DNA of 64,000 bases from the NCBI RefSeq assembly GCF_027533645.1, contig NZ_JAQAGY010000025.1, forward strand, positions 38,856 to 102,855, in the 5' to 3' direction. Made by a program: the position numbers and the translations under genes. The DNA is from Paenibacillus caseinilyticus (lineage in GTDB: Bacteria > Bacillota > Bacilli > Paenibacillales > NBRC-103111). A model generated the notes under the pieces. The model was not told the origin of the DNA. It worked only from the letters and a program-made list of their open reading frames with translations, and searched no databases. Shown piece by piece: positions 35,003 through 43,223 of the stretch; within the stretch, counting starts at the first letter, position 1, and every line of letters starts with the position of its first letter.

Positions 35003-36187
35003 ATGGATTCGTTTTACCGGCCTACGCGGGTGGAGATCTCCCTGGATGCTTTGCGCCACAACATCGGGGAGTTCCGCAGAGTACTGCCGGAGCAGGTGCG
35101 GATGATGGCAGTGGTCAAAGCGGATGCGTACGGACACGGTGCGGTCGAGGTATGCCGGGAAGTGCTGCAGTGCGGTGTGGAATACATCGCGGTAGCTTTT
35201 CTGGACGAAGGCCTGGAGCTTCGGAAGGCGGGCATCAGCGCCCCGATTCTTGTGCTCGGGTACACGCCTCCGGAAGGGCTGGAGACGGCCTGGAGCCATG
35301 ACATCACGCTCAACCTGTATACGGATGAACTTCTGGATGCCTGGGAGCGTCTCGGACCGCGGGAGCGGCCGCTGCGCATTCACATCAAGATTGACTCGGG
35401 CATGAACCGGATCGGCGTAGCAGGGGAAGAGCAGGCGGTAGCGCTGATCGACCGGGCCTTGGGCATTGCAGGACTGCAGGTAGAAGGGTTGTTCACCCAT
35501 TATGCCTGTGCGGACGAAGAGAACAAAAGCTATACGATCGAGCAGTATACCCGTTTCTCGGCTGTGGTAGAGCATTTCCGCGGCCGTGGTATCGAGTTTC
35601 CCTACATTCATGCCGGCAACAGTGCAGCCGCCATCGATACGCCGGAGCTCACTTATAACATGGTGCGGCTCGGCATCTCCATGTATGGTCTTTATCCATC
35701 GGAGGAAGTCGGCAAGGAGCGGGTCGATCTGCATCCGGTGCTCAGCATCAAGACGGGTGTTGTGATGCTGAAGCAGGTGCCTGCCGGGGAGGGGATCAGC
35801 TATGGAGCTGTGTACCGGCCCCAGGTTGAGGAAACGATCGCCACACTGCCAATCGGGTATGCAGACGGTTTCTCGCGTATGCTGACGGGCAAAGCCGAGG
35901 CATTGATCCGCGGCAGGCGCGTGCCGATTGTCGGAAGAATTTGCATGGACCAGTGTATGATGAACGTTACGCCCCTTGCCGATATTTCTAGTGAGGAAGA
36001 AGTCGTCATATTAGGAAGGCAGGGGGGTGAGACCATCTCGGCGGAAGAGCATGCGCAGTGGCTCGGTACAGTCAATTACGAAGTCGTCTGCATGATCTCT
36101 CACCGAGTCCCTCGGATGTATATCCGCGGGGGGCAAGTGGTCTCTACCATTAATCCGCTGCTGCGGCATTTGTGGGAACGGAAGTAA
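35003..36187 (+). CDS. alr: Alanine racemase
   Basis: A PLP enzyme that makes D-alanine for peptidoglycan. The 394-residue protein has RVEISLDALRHNI at the start, the PLP lysine in MAVVKADAYGHGA (Lys about 40), IDSGMNRIGV, the HAGNSAA loop, the catalytic tyrosine in SYGAVYRPQ (about 270), and VGRICMDQCMMNV. GAAGGTGA precedes ATG 35003. It lies after the ydcC homologue and before the ndoAI-ndoA pair, as in B. subtilis. It has its own likely promoter. Confidence 0.96.
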   Translation: MDSFYRPTRVEISLDALRHNIGEFRRVLPEQVRMMAVVKADAYGHGAVEVCREVLQCGVEYIAVAFLDEGLELRKAGISAPILVLGYTPPEGLETAWSHDITLNLYTDELLDAWERLGPRERPLRIHIKIDSGMNRIGVAGEEQAVALIDRALGIAGLQVEGLFTHYACADEENKSYTIEQYTRFSAVVEHFRGRGIEFPYIHAGNSAAAIDTPELTYNMVRLGISMYGLYPSEEVGKERVDLHPVLSIKTGVVMLKQVPAGEGISYGAVYRPQVEETIATLPIGYADGFSRMLTGKAEALIRGRRVPIVGRICMDQCMMNVTPLADISSEEEVVILGRQGGETISAEEHAQWLGTVNYEVVCMISHRVPRMYIRGGQVVSTINPLLRHLWERK

Positions 36188-36435
36188 GGCAAGGCGTCCG
36201 GAATTGCAGGGAATGACGGGCGGTGTCGAAAGGTTTTCATTTCCATCGACTTTTTTTGGAGCCCTGAGAGGATTTTCATGTTTTGCCGCGAATATGTAGG
36301 GAGACATGGTTTGAGGAGCCTCCCGGTATAACATATCCGCTATACTCTGTGCATATATTGCTTTTGTATATATTTACAGAACTTTTGCCATAATGGAAGT
36401 AGGGTGCTTGTATGTTTTTGGGGGTGCATGATCAG

Positions 36436-36717
36436 GTGGCCAATGTGCAGAATACGAAACGAATTATGATCAGTTTACCGGACCATTTGCTGCAGGAGGT
36501 GGACTATCTCGTGGAAAAGGAAAATTCCAATCGGAGCGAGTTCATCCGTCAAGCGATGAAACTTTATTTGACTGAGCGCAAAAAGAGGCATTTGCGCGAA
36601 ACGATGCAGCGCGGATACATGGAAATGGCTAAGATCAATCTTCACATGGCCTCGGAAGCATTCCAAGCGGAGGAAGAGGCGGATACTACGCTTGACCGTC
36701 TGGTGAGCGGGGTGTGA
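36436..36717 (+). CDS. ndoAI: Antitoxin NdoAI (RHH type)
   Basis: The 93-residue ribbon-helix-helix antitoxin neutralises the NdoA RNase. KRIMISLPDHLLQEVDYLV (residues 9-27) forms the RHH strand and helix; the C-terminal YMEMAKINLHMASEAFQAEEEA region, close to that of the B. subtilis protein, blocks the toxin. GTG 36436 gives the same length as in B. subtilis and has GGGGGTG upstream; the in-frame ATG at 36412 with AGGGTG is the alternative. It overlaps the toxin's possible GTG start. RHH antitoxins often repress their own promoter, which I could not place in 36188-36435. Confidence 0.9.
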   Translation: MANVQNTKRIMISLPDHLLQEVDYLVEKENSNRSEFIRQAMKLYLTERKKRHLRETMQRGYMEMAKINLHMASEAFQAEEEADTTLDRLVSGV

Positions 36718-36722
36718 CTCGG

Positions 36723-37073
36723 TTGATTGTCAAACGTGGCGATGTCTTTTTCGCAGATCTGTCCCCCGTCGTGGGGTCCGAGCAGGGCGGTATCCGGCCC
36801 GTTCTGATCATTCAGAATGATATCGGTAACAGGTTCAGTCCCACGGTCATCGTGGCGGCCATTACGGCCCAGATTCAAAAAGCCAAGCTGCCCACGCATG
36901 TGGAGATCGACGCGGAAGCGCACGGGTTTGACCGGGATTCCGTCATCCTTTTGGAGCAGATTCGCACCATAGACAAACAACGTCTTACAGATAAGATTAC
37001 CCATCTGGATGAAGAAACCATGCGCAAGGTCGATGACTCACTGCAGATTAGTGTAGGACTGATTGAATTTTAA
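36723..37073 (+). CDS. ndoA: Endoribonuclease toxin NdoA (MazF/PemK family)
   Basis: MazF-type RNases cut single-stranded mRNA; the B. subtilis enzyme cuts at UACAU. The sequence is almost the same as that enzyme in the core: VKRGDVFFADLSPVVGSEQ, GGIRPVLIIQNDIGN, FSPTVIVAAIT and the catalytic Arg, Thr and Ser residues are present, and the C-terminus reads TIDKQRLTDKITHLD. TTG 36723 yields exactly 116 residues starting MIVKRG; GTG 36714, overlapping the antitoxin stop as GTGA, is possible. The pair is chromosomal and conserved, so stress control is more likely than plasmid addiction. Confidence 0.94.
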   Translation: MIVKRGDVFFADLSPVVGSEQGGIRPVLIIQNDIGNRFSPTVIVAAITAQIQKAKLPTHVEIDAEAHGFDRDSVILLEQIRTIDKQRLTDKITHLDEETMRKVDDSLQISVGLIEF

Positions 37074-37162
37074 CATGTTATGCCAGCCGGAGGCGGGGGT
37101 GCGTATGCTCCTGCTTTTTCGCTGTATAACCGGCAGGATTCGAGAGGAGAAGAGGACGTCTG

Positions 37163-39379
37163 ATGACACAAGAGGGAACAGAGGCACCCGTGCTGGAGAT
37201 CACCGATGCGAAGAAAGCGGAAACCCGGGAGCGCATTCTAAAGCAGATTGCCGCTGAACTGGCGCTGCCGGCAGGGAAGGTCAAGACGACCGTAGGCCTG
37301 CTTGAAGAAGGCAACACGATTCCGTTCATTGCGCGCTACCGCAAAGAGATGACGGGGGAGCTGGACGAGAATCAGCTGCGCGATATCGAGGAACGCCTCG
37401 CATACCTGCGCAATCTCGAGGACCGCAAGCTGGAAGTGCTGCGGTTGATCCACGAGCAGGGAAAGCTCACGGATGGGCTGCAGCGGTCGATCGAAGCGTC
37501 GGTGAAGCTGCAGGAGGTTGAGGATCTCTACCGGCCCTACCGGCAGAAGCGCAAGACTAGAGCCAGCGTGGCGAAGGAGAAGGGGCTTGAGCCGCTGGCC
37601 CAGTGGATCTGGTCGCAGCCGAGGCAGGGCAGCCTGCTTGACGAGGCGGGCCGGTACGTAAGCGCCGAGAAAGGCGTGGGTACGCCGGAGGAAGCGCTGC
37701 AGGGGGCCATGGATATCCTGGCGGAGAGCATTGCCGATGATGCCAAAATCCGCGCTTGGGTCCGCCGCCATACGACGGAACAGGGCGTGCTGCGGACCGA
37801 AGCGAAGGATGCGCAGGCCGAATCGGTCTACGAAATGTACTACAGCTACCAAGAGCCCGTGCGCAAGCTGCCGCCTCACCGGGTCCTGGCCATTAACCGC
37901 GGAGAGCGCGAGGAGATTCTCAAAGTGGCGCTTGATGTTCCCGTCGAACGGATACATGACTTCATGATCAAACAAATTGTGAAGGGGCCGTCTATCGTGA
38001 GGGATACGCTGATCACCGTCATTGAGGATGCCTACAAGCGGCTGCTCGCTTCCTCGATCGAGCGGGAAGTGCGTAACGAAATGACGGAGAAAGCAGAAGA
38101 GAAGGCGATCGAGGTTTTCGCCGAGAACCTGCGCAACCTGCTGCTGCAGCCGCCCGTGAAGGGCAAAGTGGTGCTGGGTGTCGACCCGGCTTACCGGACA
38201 GGCTGCAAGCTGGCTGTAGTGGACGATACGGGCAAGATGCTGGAGATTGCCGTAACGTATCCGACCCCGCCGAACAACAAGGTCGCCGAGGCGAAGGCGA
38301 AGTTCAAGTCGCTGATCGAGAAGTACGGCGTAGAACTTGTGGTGGTGGGCAACGGTACGGCCTCGCGTGAGACGGAACAGTTCGTGGCCGAGCTGATCGG
38401 CGAGCTCAGGGAGCGCCGGCTTCAGTATCTCATCGTCAACGAGGCGGGGGCCAGCGTGTACTCGGCGTCGAAGCTGGCGCAGACCGAGTTCCCGGATCTG
38501 GATGTGGCCGAGCGCAGTGCGATCTCGATCGCCCGCAGGGTGCAGGATCCGCTGGCTGAGCTGGTGAAGATCGAACCCAAAGCCATTGGCGTAGGGCAGT
38601 ACCAGCACGATGTGGCGCAGAAGCGGCTCGACGAGAGCCTGACGTTCGTCGTCGAGTCGGCGGTGAACCATGTCGGCGTCGATGTCAATACGGCTTCGCC
38701 TTCGCTGCTCTCTTATGTATCGGGAATCAACAGCACGCTCGCGAAGAATATCGTGAAGTATCGCGACGACAACGGCAAGTTCACCGGCCGTTCGCAGCTG
38801 CAGAAGGTTCCCCGCCTTGGGGCGAAGGCGTTCGAGCAGTGTGTCGGGTTCCTGCGGATCGCGGAGGGCAAGAATCCGCTTGATAATACGCCGATCCATC
38901 CGGAGTCGTACGATGTGGTGGACAGGCTGTTCCGCGAGTTGAAGGTGAGCGTGTCGGAGCTTGGCTCTGCCGAACTCCGAACGAAGCTGCAGCATGCGGA
39001 CACGGAAGCCTTGGCCGGCCAGCTCGGTGTAGGTGTTCCGACGCTGCGGGATATTCTGGATTCCCTGCTGCGTCCGGGCCGGGATCCGCGCGAGGAGCTT
39101 CCGCCGCCATTGTTCCGCACGGATGTGCTGCAGCTGGAGGATCTGAAGCCGGGCATGGAGCTGCAGGGGACGGTGCGCAACGTGATCGACTTCGGCGCTT
39201 TCGTGGATATCGGGCTCAAGAACGACGGACTTGTGCATATCTCGCAGCTCAGCAATTCCTTCGTGAAGCATCCGATGGATGTCGTATCGGTCGGGGATGT
39301 GGTGACCGTATGGGTGCTGAATGCCGATACGAAGAAGGGCCGGGTCGGCCTGACGATGAAGAAGCCGGTTGGCAGCTAA
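37163..39379 (+). CDS. tex: Tex-family RNA-binding transcription factor
   Basis: The 738-residue protein matches B. subtilis YdcI. Order: the N-terminal helical Tex domain with TIPFIARYRKEMTGELDE (about 50-68), a YqgF-like RNase-H fold (VVLGVDPAYRTGCKLAVVD, about 335-355), helix-hairpin-helix motifs (VGVDVNTASPSLLSYVSGI; FTGRSQLQKVPRLGAKAFEQ) and an S1 domain at the end (GMELQGTVRNVIDFGAFVDI). Tex binds nucleic acids and influences transcription and stress response. ATG 37163 is preceded by GAGGAGAAGAGGA. Its place between ndoA and sprT is shared with B. subtilis, apart from genes lost or moved in between. Confidence 0.95.
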   Translation: MTQEGTEAPVLEITDAKKAETRERILKQIAAELALPAGKVKTTVGLLEEGNTIPFIARYRKEMTGELDENQLRDIEERLAYLRNLEDRKLEVLRLIHEQGKLTDGLQRSIEASVKLQEVEDLYRPYRQKRKTRASVAKEKGLEPLAQWIWSQPRQGSLLDEAGRYVSAEKGVGTPEEALQGAMDILAESIADDAKIRAWVRRHTTEQGVLRTEAKDAQAESVYEMYYSYQEPVRKLPPHRVLAINRGEREEILKVALDVPVERIHDFMIKQIVKGPSIVRDTLITVIEDAYKRLLASSIEREVRNEMTEKAEEKAIEVFAENLRNLLLQPPVKGKVVLGVDPAYRTGCKLAVVDDTGKMLEIAVTYPTPPNNKVAEAKAKFKSLIEKYGVELVVVGNGTASRETEQFVAELIGELRERRLQYLIVNEAGASVYSASKLAQTEFPDLDVAERSAISIARRVQDPLAELVKIEPKAIGVGQYQHDVAQKRLDESLTFVVESAVNHVGVDVNTASPSLLSYVSGINSTLAKNIVKYRDDNGKFTGRSQLQKVPRLGAKAFEQCVGFLRIAEGKNPLDNTPIHPESYDVVDRLFRELKVSVSELGSAELRTKLQHADTEALAGQLGVGVPTLRDILDSLLRPGRDPREELPPPLFRTDVLQLEDLKPGMELQGTVRNVIDFGAFVDIGLKNDGLVHISQLSNSFVKHPMDVVSVGDVVTVWVLNADTKKGRVGLTMKKPVGS

Positions 39380-39494
39380 GGCGGCTGGGAGCTTACTATT
39401 GGGGGTACATGATACCGCCCATGGTTAGGACCGCTGCCCGAAGGTTTCTTCCTGGTGTCCTGCGCACCCGATAGGGCCACGATTCACTCAAGTA

Positions 39495-39570
39495 AAATAG
39501 AGCATAGGCCGGAGGAGGGGATCGTACACTGGACAGTGAGTCCATGCGACCTCGGGCTTATGCTCTATTT
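39495..39570. repeat. Long inverted repeat between tex and cmpA
   Basis: Arms 39495-39510 and 39555-39570 are complementary over 16 bp with one mismatch and enclose a 44-base loop with its own small palindrome (CACTGGACAGTG). On the minus strand it ends in ATTTTAC and lies 13 bases after the cmpA stop, so it may terminate cmpA. It could also be a structured RNA. The rest of 39380-39583 shows nothing. Confidence 0.7.
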
Positions 39571-39583
39571 GGTGTGGTCTGCT

Positions 39584-39727
39584 TCACTGCGGAAGCTGGG
39601 TAGTCGACGGTTCGTCCTCGGATCTCCGCGTCCGGTAGAAAAACCAGCAGTCGTTCAGAAGCCGGATCTGCCGGCGGTTTTTGTTGTAGAATGCCCGCAT
39701 GAGTTGGTTGCAAAGCCATTGTGGCAA
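39584..39727 (-). CDS. cmpA: Cortex morphogenetic protein CmpA homologue
   Basis: This 47-residue ORF starts with TTG and encodes MPQWLCNQLMRAFYNKNRRQ, followed by IRLLNDCWFFYRTRR and a short tail. It lines up with what I remember of B. subtilis CmpA (MPNWL at the start, a QIKLLNQCWYFYR-like core). CmpA is a small sporulation protein that links spore coat and cortex assembly by targeting SpoIVA for ClpXP. The place between tex (ydcI) and sprT (ydcK) is the same as in B. subtilis. GGAAGGG lies about 12 bases before the TTG. It is easily missed because it is short and has no ATG. Confidence 0.85.
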   Translation of the reverse strand: MPQWLCNQLMRAFYNKNRRQIRLLNDCWFFYRTRRSEDEPSTTQLPQ

Positions 39728-39824
39728 AGCTTATCAGTCCCTTCCCTCTAGCTGCTGTGCCCTATAGCTTATGGGCTCAGAGCCTCGGGGGTGCAGGTCC
39801 AAGCGGCTGCGGCGGACTGAGGGA

Positions 39825-40193
39825 TTAGGCCAGCTCCTCTTCCTCTTCGTACCACTGCTCCAGCTGGGCCTGAAGAGCCCGGATCTCGGTGAGCAGGGAG
39901 ATGAGCGGATACTGTTTCTCCTGCTCGAGCAGAGCGGCGAAAGAGCGCTCTAGCGCGTTGATATACGTCAGCCCGTGCTGCAGCTCGTATCCGGGATGCG
40001 TAATCTCGATGCCGTCGAACTCGGCAACGAACACGGGGAGGGACGGTACCCCTGGAGCCGTCAATTTATCGAGCTCCTTGTGCAATCGCTGGTTCAGCGC
40101 GCCGAGCTGGTACATGTGGGTAGCAGGCATTTCGACAAATTCAAGTTGATCATTCAGCTTCAATAGGGCATACTTCATTTTGGACATCGACAT
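39825..40193 (-). CDS. Hypothetical protein between cmpA and sprT
   Basis: I do not recognise this 122-residue soluble protein. It begins MSMSKMKYALLKLNDQLEF, has a Leu/Val-rich first half and a Glu-rich C-terminal helix (last 30 residues, LQAQLEQWYEEEEELA) that may form a coiled coil. GGAGAGGAG lies ten bases before ATG 40193. It is divergent from the sprT gene and 97 bases upstream of cmpA on the same strand. Confidence 0.65.
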   Translation of the reverse strand: MSMSKMKYALLKLNDQLEFVEMPATHMYQLGALNQRLHKELDKLTAPGVPSLPVFVAEFDGIEITHPGYELQHGLTYINALERSFAALLEQEKQYPLISLLTEIRALQAQLEQWYEEEEELA

Positions 40194-40345
40194 GGCTGTA
40201 ATGCTCCTCTCCGTACTACGGAAACAGGGGGATCCATCTAAGCCGGACACTGTTCCGCGATTCCTACTTGACAGTGTAGCCCAACCTGCGGTTACAATTC
40301 AAGTGATAAACCTAGAGAGAGATCAGAGCAAAGGATGGGAGAAGA

Positions 40346-40822
40346 ATGGATGACCGGCAGCTGCAGCTGTGGGTAGAGCAAATCTCGCTGTCGTCGTTTG
40401 GCATTCCTTTTGAGCATCAGGCCCGCTTCAACAGGAGGCTGAGAGCGACGGGGGGGCGCTATTTTATGCGTAGTCACGATATCGAGATATCCTGGCTGCA
40501 TTATGAGCAGTTCGGCATGGATGACGTCGAGAAGATTATCAAGCATGAACTCTGTCATTATCATCTTCATATTAAAGGCGGGGGCTATCAGCATAAGGAT
40601 GCGGACTTCAAGTGGCTGCTTGAGACGGTGGGCGGGTCGCGTTACTGTCAGTCGCTTCCCCAGGCATTTCAGCGTAAGGAACCTTACAGATACAAGCTGG
40701 TGTGCGTAAGCTGCCCGATGGAATACTTACGCAAACGCAAGACCGATCCGCGTAAATATGTGTGCAGCAAATGCAAAGGAAAACTAAAGCTGCTGGCCCT
40801 TGACTTGAAACAGCATTCATGA
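40346..40822 (+). CDS. ydcK: SprT-like zinc metalloprotein
   Basis: The 158-residue protein has the HExxH zinc site as HELCHYHLHI (about residues 67-76) and a C-terminal zinc ribbon with CVSC and CSKC (116-119 and 138-141). SprT-like proteins resemble the protease domain of eukaryotic Spartan. B. subtilis YdcK lies in the same place, just before a tRNA cluster. AAGGATGGGAGAAG precedes the ATG. The promoter of the following tRNA genes overlaps its 3' end. Confidence 0.92.
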   Translation: MDDRQLQLWVEQISLSSFGIPFEHQARFNRRLRATGGRYFMRSHDIEISWLHYEQFGMDDVEKIIKHELCHYHLHIKGGGYQHKDADFKWLLETVGGSRYCQSLPQAFQRKEPYRYKLVCVSCPMEYLRKRKTDPRKYVCSKCKGKLKLLALDLKQHS

Positions 40823-40828
40823 TAAATT
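40800..40828 (+). promoter_or_regulatory. Promoter of tRNA-Asn/tRNA-Ser
   Basis: TTGACT (40800-40805), 17 bases, TAAATT (40823-40828), 13 bases before tRNA-Asn. Confidence 0.75.
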
Positions 40829-40840
40829 AAAAAATGTCTT

Positions 40841-40916
40841 TCCCTGATAGCTCAGTTGGTAGAGCACTCGACTGTTAATCGAGTTGTCACAGGTTCGAGT
40901 CCTGTTCGGGGAGCCA
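40841..40916 (+). tRNA. tRNA-Asn(GTT)
   Basis: The acceptor stem TCCCTGA pairs with TCGGGGA, the anticodon loop in CGACTGTTAATCG shows GTT, the T arm is CAGGTTCGAGTCCTG, and CCA is encoded. B. subtilis also has tRNA-Asn first after ydcK. Confidence 0.98.
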
Positions 40917-40924
40917 ATTTTTTT

Positions 40925-41012
40925 GGAGAGATACCCAAGTGGCTCAAGGGGACCCTCTGCTAAGGGGTTAGACTGCGCAAGTGGTGCGAGGGTTCGAATC
41001 CCTCTCTCTCCG
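40925..41012 (+). tRNA. tRNA-Ser(GCT)
   Basis: Acceptor GGAGAGA/TCTCTCC, anticodon GCT in CCCTCTGCTAAGGG, a long variable arm (class II) and a T arm GAGGGTTCGAATCCCTC. CCA is not encoded. Confidence 0.97.
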
Positions 41013-41022
41013 TATAAGAAGA

Positions 41023-41047
41023 ACCGTCCTCTGGGCGGTTTTTTTGT
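41023..41047 (+). terminator. Terminator after tRNA-Ser
   Basis: ACCGTCC-TCT-GGGCGGT (7 bp) with a run of seven T residues. The space up to 41222 shows no other feature. Confidence 0.85.
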
Positions 41048-41222
41048 TGTCTAAGGAAGCGAAGCGATGAGCAAAGCAGGAGGTTTACGGGGCGGGCAAG
41101 CCGCCTTCTGATCCAGATGGTTTTTGGAGTTGGATCCTAGGGCGGCGATACTGTCCGAAGATAGGCCGATAGCTTGGCGACCAATCCAATCGAAAGGCTT
41201 TACTTATTTTTTTAAAAATGAC

Positions 41223-41251
41223 TTGCCAAAGGACAAGCCATTCGCTATAAT
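41223..41251 (+). promoter_or_regulatory. Promoter of tRNA-Glu/tRNA-Leu
   Basis: TTGCCA (41223-41228), 17 bases, perfect TATAAT (41246-41251). Confidence 0.85.
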
Positions 41252-41293
41252 AACACTTGTCGCTTCGGAAGAGGTCGGCAAATGCTCAAGCAT

Positions 41294-41365
41294 GGCCCGT
41301 TGGTCAAGGGGTTAAGACACCTCCCTTTCACGGAGGTAACAGGGGTTCGAATCCCCTACGGGTCA
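41294..41365 (+). tRNA. tRNA-Glu(TTC)
   Basis: Acceptor GGCCCGT/ACGGGTC, anticodon TTC in CTCCCTTTCACGGAG, T arm AGGGGTTCGAATCCCCT. CCA is not encoded. Confidence 0.97.
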
Positions 41366-41375
41366 GTACTTTTAC

Positions 41376-41458
41376 GCGGTTGTGGTGGAATGGCAGACAC
41401 GCTATCTTGAGGGGGTAGTGGGCGTACGCTCGTGGAGGTTCGAGTCCTCTCAACCGCA
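41376..41458 (+). tRNA. tRNA-Leu(GAG), copy 1
   Basis: Acceptor GCGGTTG/CAACCGC, anticodon GAG in CTATCTTGAGGGGGTAG, class II variable arm (GTGGGCGTACGCTCGT), T arm GGAGGTTCGAGTCCTC. Nearly identical to the copy at 43115-43197. Confidence 0.97.
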
Positions 41459-41474
41459 TACAGGATTTATCGGG

Positions 41475-41511
41475 AAGACTTGAAGGCGCGGATGCCTTCG
41501 AGTCTTTTTTT
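41475..41511 (+). terminator. Terminator after tRNA-Leu copy 1
   Basis: AAGACT-GAAGGC pairs with GCCTTC-AGTCTT around a short loop, followed by seven T residues. Confidence 0.92.
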
Positions 41512-41672
41512 GTCTATGTCCAAGCAGGTCGATAAACCCGCTTAGACCTCAATTCAATTCAAACAAGTACAGCTTACCCAGCCCCGGTGTTTGTTTGGAA
41601 AATGGTCCTTTCGGGTAATCTATCTAGCAGAGATGGACAGGCAGACTCATATTCCGAAGGGAGCGAAGAACG

Positions 41673-42092
41673 ATGTTGAGGACGGAAGGGCTCGAAGGAC
41701 AAATTGTGAGCGTGCTGGATGCCAACGGTGTATGCTCGTTCGGGACGGTGTCAGGCAATCAGCCGAGAGTGCGCTATATGGCACTGCTGCACGAAGGCTT
41801 GACAATCTACCTGGCGACGAACAGCAAGACGGATAAAGTGGATGAGCTTAAGGAGAACGACAATGTGTTCGTATTGGTCGGATATGACGGCCAGAAGTCG
41901 GACCGGATCCTTCAGATTGCCGCGAAGGCGGAAGTGTGTGAAGACCGTTCGCTGCGGGAGAAATTGTGGAATGACAAGTTCGAGGCCTGGTTCAAAGGAC
42001 CGCATGATCCGGAGTATGTCATCTTGAAGATTGTGCCAAGCCGAATTGAATTTTATGATGGGTCGACGGATGTTCAGGTCTGGGAAAAGTAA
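41673..42092 (+). CDS. Pyridoxamine 5'-phosphate oxidase-family flavin protein (general stress protein 26-like)
   Basis: The 139-residue single-domain split-barrel protein has VRYMALLHEGLTIYLATN, KENDNVFVLVGYDG and VLKIVPSRIEFYDG, the pattern of the FMN-binding general stress proteins. Such proteins bind FMN or F420-like cofactors; the substrate is unknown. GAAGGGAGCGAAG lies before ATG 41673. It lies between the two tRNA-Leu copies and next to a broken catalase, so both may belong to one stress module. Confidence 0.82.
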   Translation: MLRTEGLEGQIVSVLDANGVCSFGTVSGNQPRVRYMALLHEGLTIYLATNSKTDKVDELKENDNVFVLVGYDGQKSDRILQIAAKAEVCEDRSLREKLWNDKFEAWFKGPHDPEYVILKIVPSRIEFYDGSTDVQVWEK

Positions 42093-42115
42093 GGCCTGCC
42101 TGCCCGGTTACGATG

Positions 42116-42148
42116 AGACACAGAGGGAATCCTTTGTGTCTTTTTTTC
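42116..42148 (+). terminator. Intrinsic terminator
   Basis: AGACACA-AGG pairs with CCT-TGTGTCT around GAAT, then seven T residues and CTT. Nothing else is seen up to the next gene at 42337. Confidence 0.9.
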
Positions 42149-42336
42149 TTGCCGTTAAACCGGATGGGATGAATGGGCTGGGGAGGTCTGCCTAAGGGAA
42201 CATGGCGCGATACTAAGAGATATTTGCCCATTTCTTCCGTTTATTTACAGGTTGAAGGGGTTAAAAGAGGGAGGGGACCGACCTTGTCCCCCATCCAGGC
42301 CATTCATGTTGTATTAAAAGAACGGAGGGAACCGCA

Positions 42337-42940
42337 TTGTTCAAACGTATCGATCGAATTGCCGCCGATTTGCCGAAAGCCACGTATGCCGATCCTAATG
42401 CCGCTGCTGCTGTACAGGAGCTTTTGGGCGGACGGTTCGGAGAGATGTCGACACTGAATAACTACTTATTCCAATCGTTTAACTTCAAGGGAAAAACGAA
42501 GTTGAGACCGTTCTATGATCTGGTAGCGAGCATTACGGCCGAGGAATTCGGGCATGTCGAGATGGTAACGAATGCGGCGATCAATCTCCGTGGAACGGGG
42601 GCTATGTGTTCAACAGCGGAAACCTGATCCTGGATCTGCTCCATAACTTCTTCCTGGAGTGCGGCGCTCGGACCCACAAGATGCGTGTGTATGAAATGAG
42701 CGACCACTCGGTAGCCCGGAAGATGGTCGGCTATCTGCTTGTACGCGGAGGTGTACACGTCGTCGCTTACGCCAAGGCGCTTGAAGTTGAAGTGGCTACA
42801 GGGGTCGATGTGACGAAGCTGATCCCGACGGTGCGCCAGTACCGGAGTTCGATGAGACGCCGGAAGAATTCGCGCCGGACATCGGGCCTGAGGAGTTCCT
42901 CCTTATTGCTCAGCGTTTGCAGCGGTCGGCCGGCTTGTAA
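42337..42940 (+). pseudogene. Manganese catalase remnant with two internal deletions
   Basis: Frame 1 from TTG 42337 (GGAGGG upstream) reads FKRIDRIAADLPKA and EEFGHVEMV, the start of a manganese catalase with its first Glu/His ligands. After INL at about 42585 the sequence jumps to another frame, WNGGYVFNSGNLILDLLHNF, then ECGARTHKMRVYEM and VGYLLVRGGVHVVAYAKALE; about 45 residues are missing. After DVTKLIP at about 42830 a second jump leads to DGAPVPEFDETPEEFAPDIG and the stop TAA 42938; about 60 residues are missing. A 6-base duplication (LEVEV) is also present. Neither half can give a functional enzyme. Confidence 0.9.
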
Positions 42941-43064
42941 GAACGAAGAAGCCGAAGCGCTCAAGGCGCGGCGGTTAATATAGACGAGCCCCGGCGGTTA
43001 GGGAGCGTCAGTTCCTCACATGCCGGGGATTTTGGTGCAAGCGCCGATATCCAGCCATCCCCGC

Positions 43065-43093
43065 TTTACTCTTGGTTCAGCAATGGGTATAAT
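43065..43093 (+). promoter_or_regulatory. Promoter of tRNA-Leu copy 2
   Basis: TTTACT (43065-43070), 17 bases, perfect TATAAT (43088-43093), 21 bases before the tRNA. Confidence 0.75.
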
Positions 43094-43114
43094 GAATATG
43101 TAATGTAAAAGCAA

Positions 43115-43197
43115 GCGGTTGTGGTGGAATGGCAGACACGCTATCTTGAGGGGGTAGTGGGCTTACGCCCGTGGAGGTTCGAGTCCTCTCAACCGCA
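43115..43197 (+). tRNA. tRNA-Leu(GAG), copy 2
   Basis: Same anticodon and arms as the copy at 41376-41458; the only differences are in the variable arm (GGGCTTACGCCC here, GGGCGTACGCTC there). The eight bases after both copies (ATACAGGA) are also the same, so the duplication extends past the gene. CCA is not encoded. Confidence 0.97.
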
Positions 43198-43223
43198 TAC
43201 AGGAATGGATGTTTTCTGAGCAT

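Noticed and set aside
37238..39271. 677-codon minus-strand open frame opposite tex
   Set aside because: It lacks any motif; tex is unmistakable on the other strand.
42606..42983. Second part of the catalase as an independent gene
   Set aside because: It begins inside the conserved catalase core without a ribosome site and runs out of frame after 42830; it is a pseudogene fragment.
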